The translations under genes and the position numbers were made by a program. A DNA stretch of 64,000 nt from Streptomyces sp. JH34. GTDB lineage: Bacteria; Actinomycetota; Actinomycetes; Streptomycetales; Streptomycetaceae. The DNA lies in NCBI RefSeq assembly GCF_029428875.1, contig NZ_JAJSOO010000001.1:1240001-1304000 (forward strand), in the 5' to 3' direction. Below the pieces are notes generated by a model. It saw only the letters and a list, made by a program, of their open reading frames with translations. It made no database searches and was not told the origin of the DNA. Shown piece after piece: positions 33,536-40,987 of the stretch (within the stretch, counting starts at the first letter, position 1; the number at the start of each line of letters is the position of its first letter).

Positions 33536-33928
33536 CTAGCTCCCTCGGTAAACGGAGTAGCCGAACGGGTTGAGCAGCAGCGGTACGTGGTAGTGCTCGC
33601 CCGGGGTGACGGCGAACGCGATCGCCACCTCCGGGAAGAACGCACCGCTGTCCCTTACGCGGGGGGCGTCCTGCTGCGCCTCGGCTTGCTTCTTCGCGGT
33701 GAAGTACGACTCGGTGTCGAAGACGAGCCGTACGTGGGTGGTTCCTTCCGGCAGGGCCGGCAGGTCTTTGCAGCGCCCGTCCGCGTCGGTCGCGGATCCG
33801 CCGAGCGTCACGTACTGCGCTTCGCCGCCGCTGCGGGCGGCCAGGGAGACGGTGACGGCTCCGGCCGGACGGCCGATGCTGGTGTCCAGGATGTGGGTGG
33901 ACACCGATGCGGTGGTGTCGGTGCTCAA
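33536..33928 (-). CDS. uraH: 5-Hydroxyisourate hydrolase (transthyretin-like)
   Basis: Hydrolyses 5-hydroxyisourate to OHCU (EC 3.5.2.17). About 130 residues in the transthyretin fold; the active-site signatures are present: N-terminal VSTHILDTSIGRPA (His and Arg), YHVPLLLNPFGYSVYRGS with the diagnostic C-terminal YRGS. I prefer the TTG at 33928 (giving STDTTASVSTH after the initiator), with AAGGAG 10 bp upstream. A start eight codons further upstream, also TTG, is possible. It lies between uraD and uox in the same operon, the textbook order of the last two urate steps. Confidence 0.93.
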   Translation of the reverse strand: MSTDTTASVSTHILDTSIGRPAGAVTVSLAARSGGEAQYVTLGGSATDADGRCKDLPALPEGTTHVRLVFDTESYFTAKKQAEAQQDAPRVRDSGAFFPEVAIAFAVTPGEHYHVPLLLNPFGYSVYRGS

Positions 33929-33976
33929 GACCGTCACGCTCCTTGTTCTCAAGAGTGCTGTACGAGGCCCTGGTCC

Positions 33977-34483
33977 TCAGGAGTCCTCTACGAGGCGGTT
34001 CAGCCGGATGCGGTTGATCTTGCCCAGCTCGGCGCGGACGATCTCGCGTTCCCGCTCGGGCGAGTTCCCGGTCCGGATCTTCACCGCGTCGCGCATCTGC
34101 TCACCGGTGGCTCCGGTGGCACAGATCAGGAAGACGTGTCCGAACCGCTCCTGGTAGGCCAGGTTGAGTTCGAGCATCTCCGCCTTGAGCTCCTCGGACG
34201 CTCCGGCCATCCCCCGCTGCTCACGGGCGGAGACCGGATCCCCCGGTTCGGGGCGGCCGATCGGCGGGTGGCCCGCCATCGCCTCGGCCAGGTCCTCCGC
34301 GGAGAGCTCGGCCATGGCGGCGTCACTGGCGGAGAACAGGGCTTCCGGGCCGGAGTACGGCCGGTGGGCGAGGACGAAGCTTCCCCACGCCGCACTGGCG
34401 CACACCTCGTGCAGCGCGGCTGCGGCCTCCCCGGCCGCCAGGGTGTTGAACCGGGCGAGGCCCGGTGTGGAGCTCGTAGTCAC
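33977..34483 (-). CDS. uraD: OHCU decarboxylase
   Basis: Decarboxylates 2-oxo-4-hydroxy-4-carboxy-5-ureidoimidazoline to S-allantoin (EC 4.1.1.97). It has 168 residues, all-helical, with the catalytic His in MAGHPPIGRP and downstream LKAEMLELNLAYQERFGHVF and FLICATGATGEQM, all typical. The GTG at 34483 has GGAGG 5 bp upstream; longer in-frame readings run through the promoter palindrome and are rejected. First gene of the uraD-uraH-uox operon. The promoter (-35 TTGACG, -10 TTAGCT) carries Box A over the -35, so control together with allB, aceB and katA is expected. Confidence 0.95.
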   Translation of the reverse strand: MTTSSTPGLARFNTLAAGEAAAALHEVCASAAWGSFVLAHRPYSGPEALFSASDAAMAELSAEDLAEAMAGHPPIGRPEPGDPVSAREQRGMAGASEELKAEMLELNLAYQERFGHVFLICATGATGEQMRDAVKIRTGNSPEREREIVRAELGKINRIRLNRLVEDS

Positions 34484-34528
34484 GGGAGCCTCCGTGGCTT
34501 TTTCGCTGTGCGTTTTCGGGCTGCGGAC

Positions 34529-34569
34529 AGCTAACGCCCTCCACAACACCACGTCAACAGTTTGTTGAA
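34529..34569 (-). promoter_or_regulatory. uraD operon promoter with Box A
   Basis: On the minus strand: Box A TTCAACAAACTGTTGA (34554-34569), whose right half contains the -35 TTGACG (34552-34557), a 17-bp spacer and -10 TTAGCT (34529-34534). The 20 bp from the T-run through TTGACGT are identical to those at the catalase promoter. Confidence 0.75.
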
Positions 34570-34679
34570 ATTCCACGAACAGATGATGCCGCCGCCCGAG
34601 TTCCCGGACGGCGGCATGACTCCGCATCACACACCGCCACTCACCGAATAACTATGCTAGTTACCCTGAGTTAGCGACT

Positions 34680-35465
34680 GTGACCTTCGAAGACCTATGG
34701 CCCGTTGACCTGCAAGGACAGGCCGGCTGGTCGACGTCCGAACGAAGAGAGCTTGTCGACCTCCATGAGGGAATGGCCCAGCTGCCAACCACCTCACCGC
34801 GCGCCCTGCTGTCCATCAGGCTGTCGATCCTGACCGAGGAGACCACGTCCCCCCTCCGCCAGGAACTGGACCTCGTACGCATGGCTGTTGAGCGTGGGAG
34901 CCGAGTGGTGGGCATCGCCAGAGACCTTGGCGTGTCTGCAACCAAGGTCCCACCCTGGAAGCGGCCTCAGCTCGGTGAGTGGATCAGCAACAGAGCCCCT
35001 GAGTTCGATGAGATCCTGTTCTGGAAGCTTGACCGCTTCGTACGACGCATCTCCGATCTGCACCTGATGATCGAATGGTGCAAGGAGCACCAGAAGACGC
35101 TTACCGCCAAGCACGACCCTATCGACCTCTATACGGAGTTCGGTCAGTTCATGGGCACGATCATCGCGGGCGTGGCTCGGATCGAGGCAGCCAACACAGG
35201 TGTCCGTGTCGAGTCCCTGTGGAAGTTTTCTCGCACGGTGGAGAAGCGCTGGATCATCGGCAAACCCGTCTACGGGTACAGGACCGAGGCACAGCGGGAC
35301 GGAACCAAGTCCCTCGCCATCGACCCGGAGAAGGCAAGAGCGCTCCGCTGGATCCACTCCATGATCGCCCGAGGAGCATCCCTGTACCGCGCCTGCAGGA
35401 TGCTGACCCGAGCCGGCATCCTGCCTCCGAACAAGGGCCAGTGGTCCTCAGGCAATCTGACGTAA
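34680..35465 (+). mobile_element. Truncated large serine recombinase (integrase remnant)
   Basis: 261 codons from GTG 34680. Residues from about 40 are the resolvase-type catalytic domain of a large serine recombinase: SIRLSILTEETTSPLRQ with the nucleophilic Ser in RLS, EFDEILFWKLDRFVRR (DR motif), IIAGVARIEAANTGVR, then the start of the recombinase domain (GKPVYGYRTEAQ, YRACRMLTRAGILPPNKGQW). It stops right after QWSSGNLT, where the rest of the recombinase domain, zinc ribbon and coiled coil (about 200-300 residues) should follow. The first 35 or so codons look unrelated; ATG 34773 may be the original start. Base composition is visibly less GC-rich than the neighbours. It is probably a scar of an integrated phage or ICE and not functional. 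Confidence 0.82.
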
Positions 35466-35510
35466 CCGAGCTTGAAAAAATGGCCATTTCGGCAGCTGAT
35501 GGACCACTTC

Positions 35511-35906
35511 TCATGACTCATCACGAGACTTGGCGGCCCTCTTCTCCTCCTGGGAATTGATGTAGTTGTAAACGGTGAAACGACTGACACCGAGCGCGCC
35601 CGCCACCGTCTCCACACCGTGCCGCATCGAGAAGGCACCGCGTGCCTCAAGCGTGCGCACGACGCCCTGCTTGGCCCTGCGGTCCAGGTCGGCCAGCGGC
35701 ATCCCGTGCCGCCGCTCCATCGCGGCCAGGATGTGGTCGAGCGATTCCGAGAGCTGAGGGAGCCGCACCGCCATGACGTCCACCCCCTCCCACGCGAGCA
35801 CCACGTCCTCGGTGGTCGCCTGCTCCGGGTCGAGCAGTTCGGCGCCCATGGCGTCGACGAGCGGCTTCACCGCGGCGACCAGCGGGTGGTCTGCCGGTCC
35901 GGTCAC
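35511..35906 (-). CDS. YheO-like helix-turn-helix regulator
   Basis: Protein of 131 residues. The N-terminal half is a YheO/PAS-like sensor fragment (DVVLAWEGVDVMAVRLPQLS), and the C-terminal half is a helix-turn-helix (about residues 85-122: RTLEARGAFSMRHGVETVAG, ALGVSRFTVYNYINS). Such regulators respond to unknown small molecules. GTG 35906 overlaps the stop of the thiamine-binding gene by 4 bp. It stands among urate and glyoxylate genes and no other HTH gene is near the uraD operon, making it a candidate for the protein that binds Box A. That assignment is inference only. The integrase remnant lies just beyond its 3' end. Confidence 0.8.
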   Translation of the reverse strand: MTGPADHPLVAAVKPLVDAMGAELLDPEQATTEDVVLAWEGVDVMAVRLPQLSESLDHILAAMERRHGMPLADLDRRAKQGVVRTLEARGAFSMRHGVETVAGALGVSRFTVYNYINSQEEKRAAKSRDES

Positions 35907-36154
35907 GGGGTGTCCTCCCCGATCACGTTGACCTGGAGGGAGACACGGGTGGCGCCCGCGGCCAGGGCCTTGCGCAGCAGGGAGTCCACCGCGGTGAGGA
36001 CCTGGTCGGTGCCCCCCTCGGCCGTGTTCCCGAAGGGGCCCACGTCCACCGCGTCCAGGTCGGCGGTCCGGAGGACCTCACGGGCCACCACCGCGTGGGC
36101 GGGTGCCTCGTCGAGATCGAAGGGCTCGGTGGTGAATTCCACCCTCAAGCGCAC
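35903..36154 (-). CDS. Thiamine-binding protein (MTH1187/DUF77 type)
   Basis: Protein of 83 residues with the MTH1187/YkoF-like fold: strand LRVEFTTEPFDLDEAP, VDVGPFGNTAEGG (the conserved GPFGT-like ligand loop), and a C-terminal LLRKALAAGATRVSLQVNVI. Members bind thiamine or related pyrimidines. It is coupled to the HTH regulator by a GTGA overlap. Glyoxylate carboligase, nearby, needs thiamine diphosphate, which gives a possible reason for the linkage, but this is inference. It is divergent from hydroxypyruvate isomerase. Confidence 0.8.
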   Translation of the reverse strand: MRLRVEFTTEPFDLDEAPAHAVVAREVLRTADLDAVDVGPFGNTAEGGTDQVLTAVDSLLRKALAAGATRVSLQVNVIGEDTP

Positions 36155-36500
36155 GGTGCCTCCCTCATGTCCCGCCGCGTCGGTCGGCTCGCACGGCTCG
36201 CCCCGACCCTAGAGCACGGACCCTGGGACGCGGCGGCCCCGAGGGCGAGGGGCCCACGCGCTTCACGGCCCCGCCTGGACGGCCCCCCGGACGGCCGACG
36301 CGATCGGATCACCGTGCGCGAAGTCCCCAGGCGGGCTCCCCGGGCGATGCCCGCCCCGACCAGACGTCGACGGCGGGCACGAGGCACCACACCCCAGGAC
36401 CCGGTGCCGGCGGTTCGACCAGGCACATGTGACCGGTGGCGGGGTGGAGGGCACACGCGCCGCCGCCCCGCTTCCGCACGTCCGGAATCCGGGTTTCCTC

Positions 36501-36565
36501 TTGACAGCCTCACCACGCGCCGGGCAATCTTCCGTTGAGCAGAAAGTAACTTCCGCTATACGGAA
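36501..36565 (+). promoter_or_regulatory. hyi promoter with Box B over the leader and ribosome site
   Basis: -35 TTGACA (36501-36506), 18-bp spacer, -10 CAATCT (36525-36530), then a perfect palindrome TTCCG-CTATA-CGGAA (36551-36565) about 15 bp into the transcript. The operator's right half runs directly into the Shine-Dalgarno (GGAAGGAG) of hyi. The rest of the 418-bp gap 36155-36572 holds no gene that I can support. Confidence 0.7.
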
Positions 36566-36572
36566 GGAGCGC

Positions 36573-37415
36573 ATGATGGGCTTCTCGGACCAGCGCTTCG
36601 ATGTGAACCTCTCGATCCTCTTCACCGAACTCCCGCTCCTGGAGCGCCCGGCGGCGGCTGCCGCCGCGGGATTCACCGCGGTCGAGCTCTGGTGGCCCTG
36701 GATCGAGACCCCCACCCCCGCTCAGACCGAGCTCGACGCCCTGAAGAAGGCGCTCGACGACGCGGGCACGCAGCTGGTCGGGCTGAACTTCTACGCGGGC
36801 CGGCTTCCCGGCCCCGACCGCGGGGCACTCTCGCTGCCCGGCGGGGAGTCGGACCGCTTCCGCGCCAACATCGACGTGGCGGCCGATTTCGCGGCCTCGG
36901 TCGGCTGCAAGGCGCTCAACGCGCTCTACGGCAACCGCGTCGAGGGCGTGGAGCCGGCCGCCCAGGACGAACTCGCCCTGGAGAACCTGGTCCTGGCCGC
37001 CCGTGCGGCCCACCGGATCGGTGCCACCCTCCTGATCGAGACCCTCAACGACACGGAATCGCCGCTGTACCCCCTGGTCAGCGCACCGGCCGGCATCGAG
37101 GTCGTCGACCGCGTCAACGAGGCGACCGGCCTGGGCAACGCCGCGTTCCTGCTGGACCTCTACCACCTGTCGATGAACGGCGAGGACCTCAGCCAGGTGG
37201 TCAAGGCGTACGCCGCGAAGACCGGCCACGTCCAGATCGCCGACAACCCGGGGCGCGGCGCGCCCGGCACCGGCTCGCTTCCGCTGGAGCGCCTCCTCGA
37301 CGAGCTGACCGAGGCCGGGTACGACGGCTGGGTCGGCCTGGAGTACAAGCCGGGCGACCGGCCGAGCGCGGAGTCCTTCGGCTGGCTCCCCGCCGGTCTC
37401 CGGCCCGCCCGCTGA
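36573..37415 (+). CDS. hyi: Hydroxypyruvate isomerase
   Basis: Interconverts hydroxypyruvate and tartronate semialdehyde (EC 5.3.1.22), TIM barrel, 280 residues. Family features: FDVNLSILFTELPLLERPAA at the start, GFTAVELWWPW, LVGLNFYAGRLPGPDRG, ETLNDTESPLYPL (catalytic Glu/metal region), FLLDLYHLSMNGEDL (Asp/His ligands), HVQIADNPGRGAPGTG and GLEYKPG. Tandem ATGs at 36573 and 36576 follow GGAAGGAGC. It forms an operon with tartronate semialdehyde reductase (44-bp gap), and glyoxylate carboligase lies 5 kb away, so the gcl-hyi-glxR glycerate pathway is complete. Confidence 0.95.
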   Translation: MMGFSDQRFDVNLSILFTELPLLERPAAAAAAGFTAVELWWPWIETPTPAQTELDALKKALDDAGTQLVGLNFYAGRLPGPDRGALSLPGGESDRFRANIDVAADFAASVGCKALNALYGNRVEGVEPAAQDELALENLVLAARAAHRIGATLLIETLNDTESPLYPLVSAPAGIEVVDRVNEATGLGNAAFLLDLYHLSMNGEDLSQVVKAYAAKTGHVQIADNPGRGAPGTGSLPLERLLDELTEAGYDGWVGLEYKPGDRPSAESFGWLPAGLRPAR

Positions 37416-37458
37416 GGCCCGCCCCCTCTCGCACACACGCTTACCGGAAGGCACCCTC

Positions 37459-38352
37459 ATGAGCAGCAACCTCCCCAAGGTCGCCTGGATCGGGCTCGGC
37501 ATCATGGGATCCCCGATGTCCGAGAACCTGATCCGGGCCGGGTACGAGGTGACCGGCTACACCCTGGAGCAGGACAAGATCGACCGGCTCGTCGCGGCGG
37601 GCGGCAAGGGTGCCGCCTCGATCGCCGACGCGGTGCGCGGAGCCGACGTCGTCATCACCATGGTCCCGGCGTCCCCGCAGGTCGAGGCCATCGCGTACGG
37701 CCCCGACGGCATCCTGGAGAACGCCGGGCAGGGCGCCCTGCTGATCGACATGTCCTCGATCACACCGCAGACCTCCGTGGACCTGGCATCGAGCGCGAAG
37801 GACAAGGGCATCCGTGTGCTGGACGCCCCCGTCTCCGGCGGCGAGGCCGGCGCGATCGAGGCCGTCCTCTCCATCATGGTCGGTGGCGAGCAGACCGACT
37901 TCGAGGCCGCGAAGCCGCTGTTCGACGCGCTCGGCAGGACCATCGTGCTGTGCGGGCCCCACGGCTCCGGCCAGACGGTGAAGGCGGCCAACCAGCTGAT
38001 CGTCGCGGTCAACATCCAGGCATGCGCCGAGGCCGTCGTCTTCCTGGAGAAGTCAGGGGTCGACCTGGCAGCCGCGCTCGACGTACTGAACGGCGGGCTC
38101 GCCGGCTCGACGGTCCTCACCCGCAAGAAGGACAACTTCCTCGAGCGGGACTTCGCCCCGGGCTTCCGGATCGACCTCCACCACAAGGACATGGGCATCG
38201 TCACGGACGCCGCCCGCAACGTCGGCGCGGCACTGCCCGTCGGCGGGGTCGTGGCCCAGCTGGTGGCCTCCCTGCGCGCACAGGGGGACGGCGGCCTGGA
38301 CCACTCCGCGCTGCTGCGCTCGGTCGAGCGGCTCTCCGGCTCCCAGGTCTGA
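37459..38352 (+). CDS. glxR: Tartronate semialdehyde reductase (2-hydroxy-3-oxopropionate reductase)
   Basis: NAD(P)H-dependent reduction of tartronate semialdehyde to D-glycerate (EC 1.1.1.60), 297 residues. Rossmann motif WIGLGIMGSPMSENL (near 9-24), substrate-binding DAPVSGGEAGA (near 118), catalytic Lys in SGQTVKAANQLI (near 173) and the C-terminal FRIDLHHKDMGI segment are those of the beta-hydroxyacid dehydrogenase family. ATG 37459 with GGAAGG upstream. Cotranscribed with hyi under the Box B operator. Downstream, the catalase has its own Box A promoter. Confidence 0.95.
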   Translation: MSSNLPKVAWIGLGIMGSPMSENLIRAGYEVTGYTLEQDKIDRLVAAGGKGAASIADAVRGADVVITMVPASPQVEAIAYGPDGILENAGQGALLIDMSSITPQTSVDLASSAKDKGIRVLDAPVSGGEAGAIEAVLSIMVGGEQTDFEAAKPLFDALGRTIVLCGPHGSGQTVKAANQLIVAVNIQACAEAVVFLEKSGVDLAAALDVLNGGLAGSTVLTRKKDNFLERDFAPGFRIDLHHKDMGIVTDAARNVGAALPVGGVVAQLVASLRAQGDGGLDHSALLRSVERLSGSQV

Positions 38353-38458
38353 CACCCCCGGCCCTCACCGGGCCCCCTGAACTCCGGGTCGCGGCGGCGC
38401 TGACACCTGTCCTGTCGCGCCCAGGCGCCGCCGCGGCCCGGAATCCATTCCTCCGATT

Positions 38459-38499
38459 TCAACAAACTGTTGACGTTCCGATCTTGGCGAATCTACGCT
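38459..38499 (+). promoter_or_regulatory. Catalase promoter with Box A
   Basis: Box A TCAACAAACTGTTGA (38459-38473) overlaps the -35 TTGACG (38470-38475); 18-bp spacer; -10 TACGCT (38494-38499). The Box A/-35 stretch is base-for-base the same as at the uraD promoter. Confidence 0.75.
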
Positions 38500-38535
38500 C
38501 CTGAGGCCGTCAGCAGCCCCGTACGGAAGGCCTCC

Positions 38536-39993
38536 ATGTCCCAGCGTGTGCTCACGACCGAGTCAGGCGCCCCGGTCGCCGACAACCAGAACTCCGCCAC
38601 GGCCGGCGCCGGCGGGCCGATTCTCATCCAGGACCAGCACCTGCTCGAGAAGCTCGCCCGCTTCAACCGTGAGCGCATCCCGGAGCGCGTCGTCCACGCC
38701 CGTGGCTCCGGCGCGTACGGCTACTTCGAGGTGACCGACGACGTCACCGGCTTCACCCGCGCCGACTTCCTCTCCGAAGTGGGCCGCCGCACCGAGACGT
38801 TCATCCGGTTCTCGACGGTCGCCGACTCGCTGGGCGGCGCGGACGCCGTCCGCGACCCCCGCGGCTTCGCCCTCAAGTTCTACACGGACGAAGGCAACTA
38901 CGACCTCGTCGGCAACAACACCCCGGTGTTCTTCATCAAGGACCCGATCAAGTTCCCCGACTTCATCCACTCCCAGAAGCGCGACCCCTTCACGGGCCGC
39001 CAGGAGCCGGACAACGTCTGGGACTTCTGGGCGAACTCCCCCGAGGCCACACACCAGATCACCTGGCTGATGGGCGACCGCGGGATTCCCGCCTCGTACC
39101 GCCACATGAACGGCTTCGGCTCGCACACGTACCAGTGGACGAACGCGGAGGGCGAGGCCTTCTTCGTCAAGTACCACTTCAGGACGAACCAGGGTGTGCG
39201 CTCGCTCTCCGCCGAGCAGGCCGCAGAACAGGTCGGCAAGGACGCCGACTCGCACCAGACGGACCTGCTCCAGGCCATCGAGCGGGGCGTCAACCCGTCC
39301 TGGACGCTGCACGTGCAGGTGATGCCGGCCGCCGAGGCCGCGGACTACCGCTTCGACCCGTTCGACGTGACGAAGGTCTGGCCGCACGCCGACTACCCGC
39401 TGCAGCGGGTCGGCCGGCTGGTGCTGGACCGCAACCCGGACAACGTCTTCGCCGAGGTGGAGCAGGCGGCGTTCTCGCCGAACAACTTCGTACCCGGCAT
39501 CGGCCCGTCCCCGGACAAGATGCTGCAGGGCCGGCTGTTCGCGTACGCCGACGCCCAGCGCTACCGGCTGGGCATCAACCACACCCAGCTCCCGGTCAAC
39601 GCGCCGAGGACGGCGACCGTCGACAACTACGGCCGCGACGGGCTGCACGCGACCCGCTACGGCTCGCGTCAGGACAAGAACCACGAGCCCAACTCGTACG
39701 CCGGGCCCGCACAGACCGGCGCGGCGCTCGCCTCCCCGCTCGCGGTGCACGGCTGGACGGGCACCCACGAGGCGCCCGCCCACACGAAGGACGACGACTT
39801 CTTCCAGGCGGGTGAGCTCTACCGGCTGATGTCGGCGGACGAGAAGGACCGTCTGGTCGCCAACATCGCCGGTGGACTCTCGCAGGTCACCCGCGACGAT
39901 GTGATCGAGAAGAACCTCGCCCACTTCCACGCCGCCGACGCCGGTTACGGCAAGCGCGTGGAGGAGGCCGTCCGCGCCCTGCGCGAGGACTGA
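38536..39993 (+). CDS. katA: Haem catalase (clade 3, small subunit)
   Basis: Decomposes H2O2, 485 residues, typical for small-subunit catalases. Catalytic His54 ([14 protein letters not shown]), Asn in [12 protein letters not shown] (near 128) and the proximal haem Tyr in [14 protein letters not shown] (near 337) are present. The N-terminus lists [11 protein letters not shown] before the core. ATG 38536 with GGAAGG upstream. Rather than an OxyR/CatR-type site, its promoter carries the purine Box A, which fits removal of the H2O2 made by urate oxidase. Two long hairpins follow the gene. Confidence 0.96.
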   Translation: MSQRVLTTESGAPVADNQNSATAGAGGPILIQDQHLLEKLARFNRERIPERVVHARGSGAYGYFEVTDDVTGFTRADFLSEVGRRTETFIRFSTVADSLGGADAVRDPRGFALKFYTDEGNYDLVGNNTPVFFIKDPIKFPDFIHSQKRDPFTGRQEPDNVWDFWANSPEATHQITWLMGDRGIPASYRHMNGFGSHTYQWTNAEGEAFFVKYHFRTNQGVRSLSAEQAAEQVGKDADSHQTDLLQAIERGVNPSWTLHVQVMPAAEAADYRFDPFDVTKVWPHADYPLQRVGRLVLDRNPDNVFAEVEQAAFSPNNFVPGIGPSPDKMLQGRLFAYADAQRYRLGINHTQLPVNAPRTATVDNYGRDGLHATRYGSRQDKNHEPNSYAGPAQTGAALASPLAVHGWTGTHEAPAHTKDDDFFQAGELYRLMSADEKDRLVANIAGGLSQVTRDDVIEKNLAHFHAADAGYGKRVEEAVRALRED

Positions 39994-40106
39994 GCCTCCG
40001 CACCGGGGCCCTGCCCGTGTCACGCACCCGGATGAGGGGTGGCGCACGGCACCGGCAGGACGGGACCGCGGCGGCGGACGACGCCAGTGCGGTGGTGGAG
40101 GGGCGG

Positions 40107-40235
40107 GTGGCCCGGTTCCGGACCTGAGGGAACCGGGCCACCGTCGCCGACGTCCACCGTCGCGGTCACCGTGGAACACGACAGCAGGGGTGCGGTGCAC
40201 GCCGGTTCGGCGCGCACCGCACCCCTGCTGTCGTG
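40107..40235. terminator. Two long perfect hairpins between catalase and DUF6083-like gene
   Basis: Hairpin 1: 13-bp stem GTGGCCCGGTTCC (40107-40119) with 40129-40141. Hairpin 2: 22-bp perfect stem (40177-40198 with 40214-40235), with an extra GCCG/CGGC pair inside the loop. The flanking genes converge, so both directions would terminate here. Confidence 0.75.
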
Positions 40236-40281
40236 TCGTGCCGCCCGCTCCCCGGCCCGCACCGGCACCCGTCGTCGGCGT

Positions 40282-40731
40282 TCACCCCGTGTCCGGCAGT
40301 TCCTCGCCGGGCAGGTCGAACAGACGTTGCGCGCGTCGCCCGTTGTGGTGCCGCAGAGCCGTCATCCACGGCCAGTGGTCCTCGGGCTCCAGGCACGGGC
40401 AGGCGATGCGGTGCGGGATGCGGCACATCGCGCCGGGCAGCGGCTCCGCGTCCCAGAGGTTCAGCGCGCTCCCGGCCGGTGTGATGATCCACCGCCGCCG
40501 AGGGGGGACGGTGTGGGCCGGGACGAGGATGCGGGGCTCCAGCAGGATCCAGTGCCCGGCGTACGCGGTGGAGTAGCGCTCCTGCGGGAGTTCGCAGAAC
40601 GGGCACTCGGGCGGCGCCGGTGGTCGTGGGGCGGTGGCGCCTTCGAGCAGCGCGTGGAAGGCTGCCGTCAGACGGTCGCAGTCGCCGTCGGGTCGGTCCG
40701 GGCAGGACGCGTCGTTCTCGGTGTCCCCCAT
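40282..40731 (-). CDS. Cysteine-rich DUF6083-like protein
   Basis: Protein of 149 residues with three Cys clusters (CPFCELP near 43; CRIPHRIACPCLEPEDHWPW near 103-123) and an Arg-rich VPPRRRWIITPAG stretch. It resembles Streptomyces DUF6083 proteins, which look like zinc-binding domains of unknown role. No catalytic motif is recognised. It lies alone, convergent with the catalase. Between it and gcl (40732-40987) nothing was recognised. Confidence 0.65.
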   Translation of the reverse strand: MGDTENDASCPDRPDGDCDRLTAAFHALLEGATAPRPPAPPECPFCELPQERYSTAYAGHWILLEPRILVPAHTVPPRRRWIITPAGSALNLWDAEPLPGAMCRIPHRIACPCLEPEDHWPWMTALRHHNGRRAQRLFDLPGEELPDTG

Positions 40732-40987
40732 GGGCCAAGGATCCGGGCGGGGCCCCGGGTCCGGGTAGGACGCGACCCGGCCGCACCGGGTGGTGCACCG
40801 GCCCGCCCGTGCGCCGCGGGCCGCCCCGTGAGGCGCGCGCAGGCACCGGAGGCACAGGGGACGTGGCCGGATGTCGCCCGTGCCGGCCTCACCGTCCGCG
40901 GCGGACGCCGGGGCCCGGCCCGCGCACGGCTCCCTGGTGGGAGCGGGCGGGCCGGGCCCCAGGGGGTTCCGGCGGTGGCTTACGGGG

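Noticed and set aside
35474..35489. AAATGGCCATTT palindrome after the integrase remnant as an attachment site
   Set aside because: No matching copy was found at the other side near 34640-34680, so it cannot be supported as an att site.
36155..36500. Possible gene in the gap before hyi
   Set aside because: Frames are Arg/Pro-rich noise without ribosome sites or domains.
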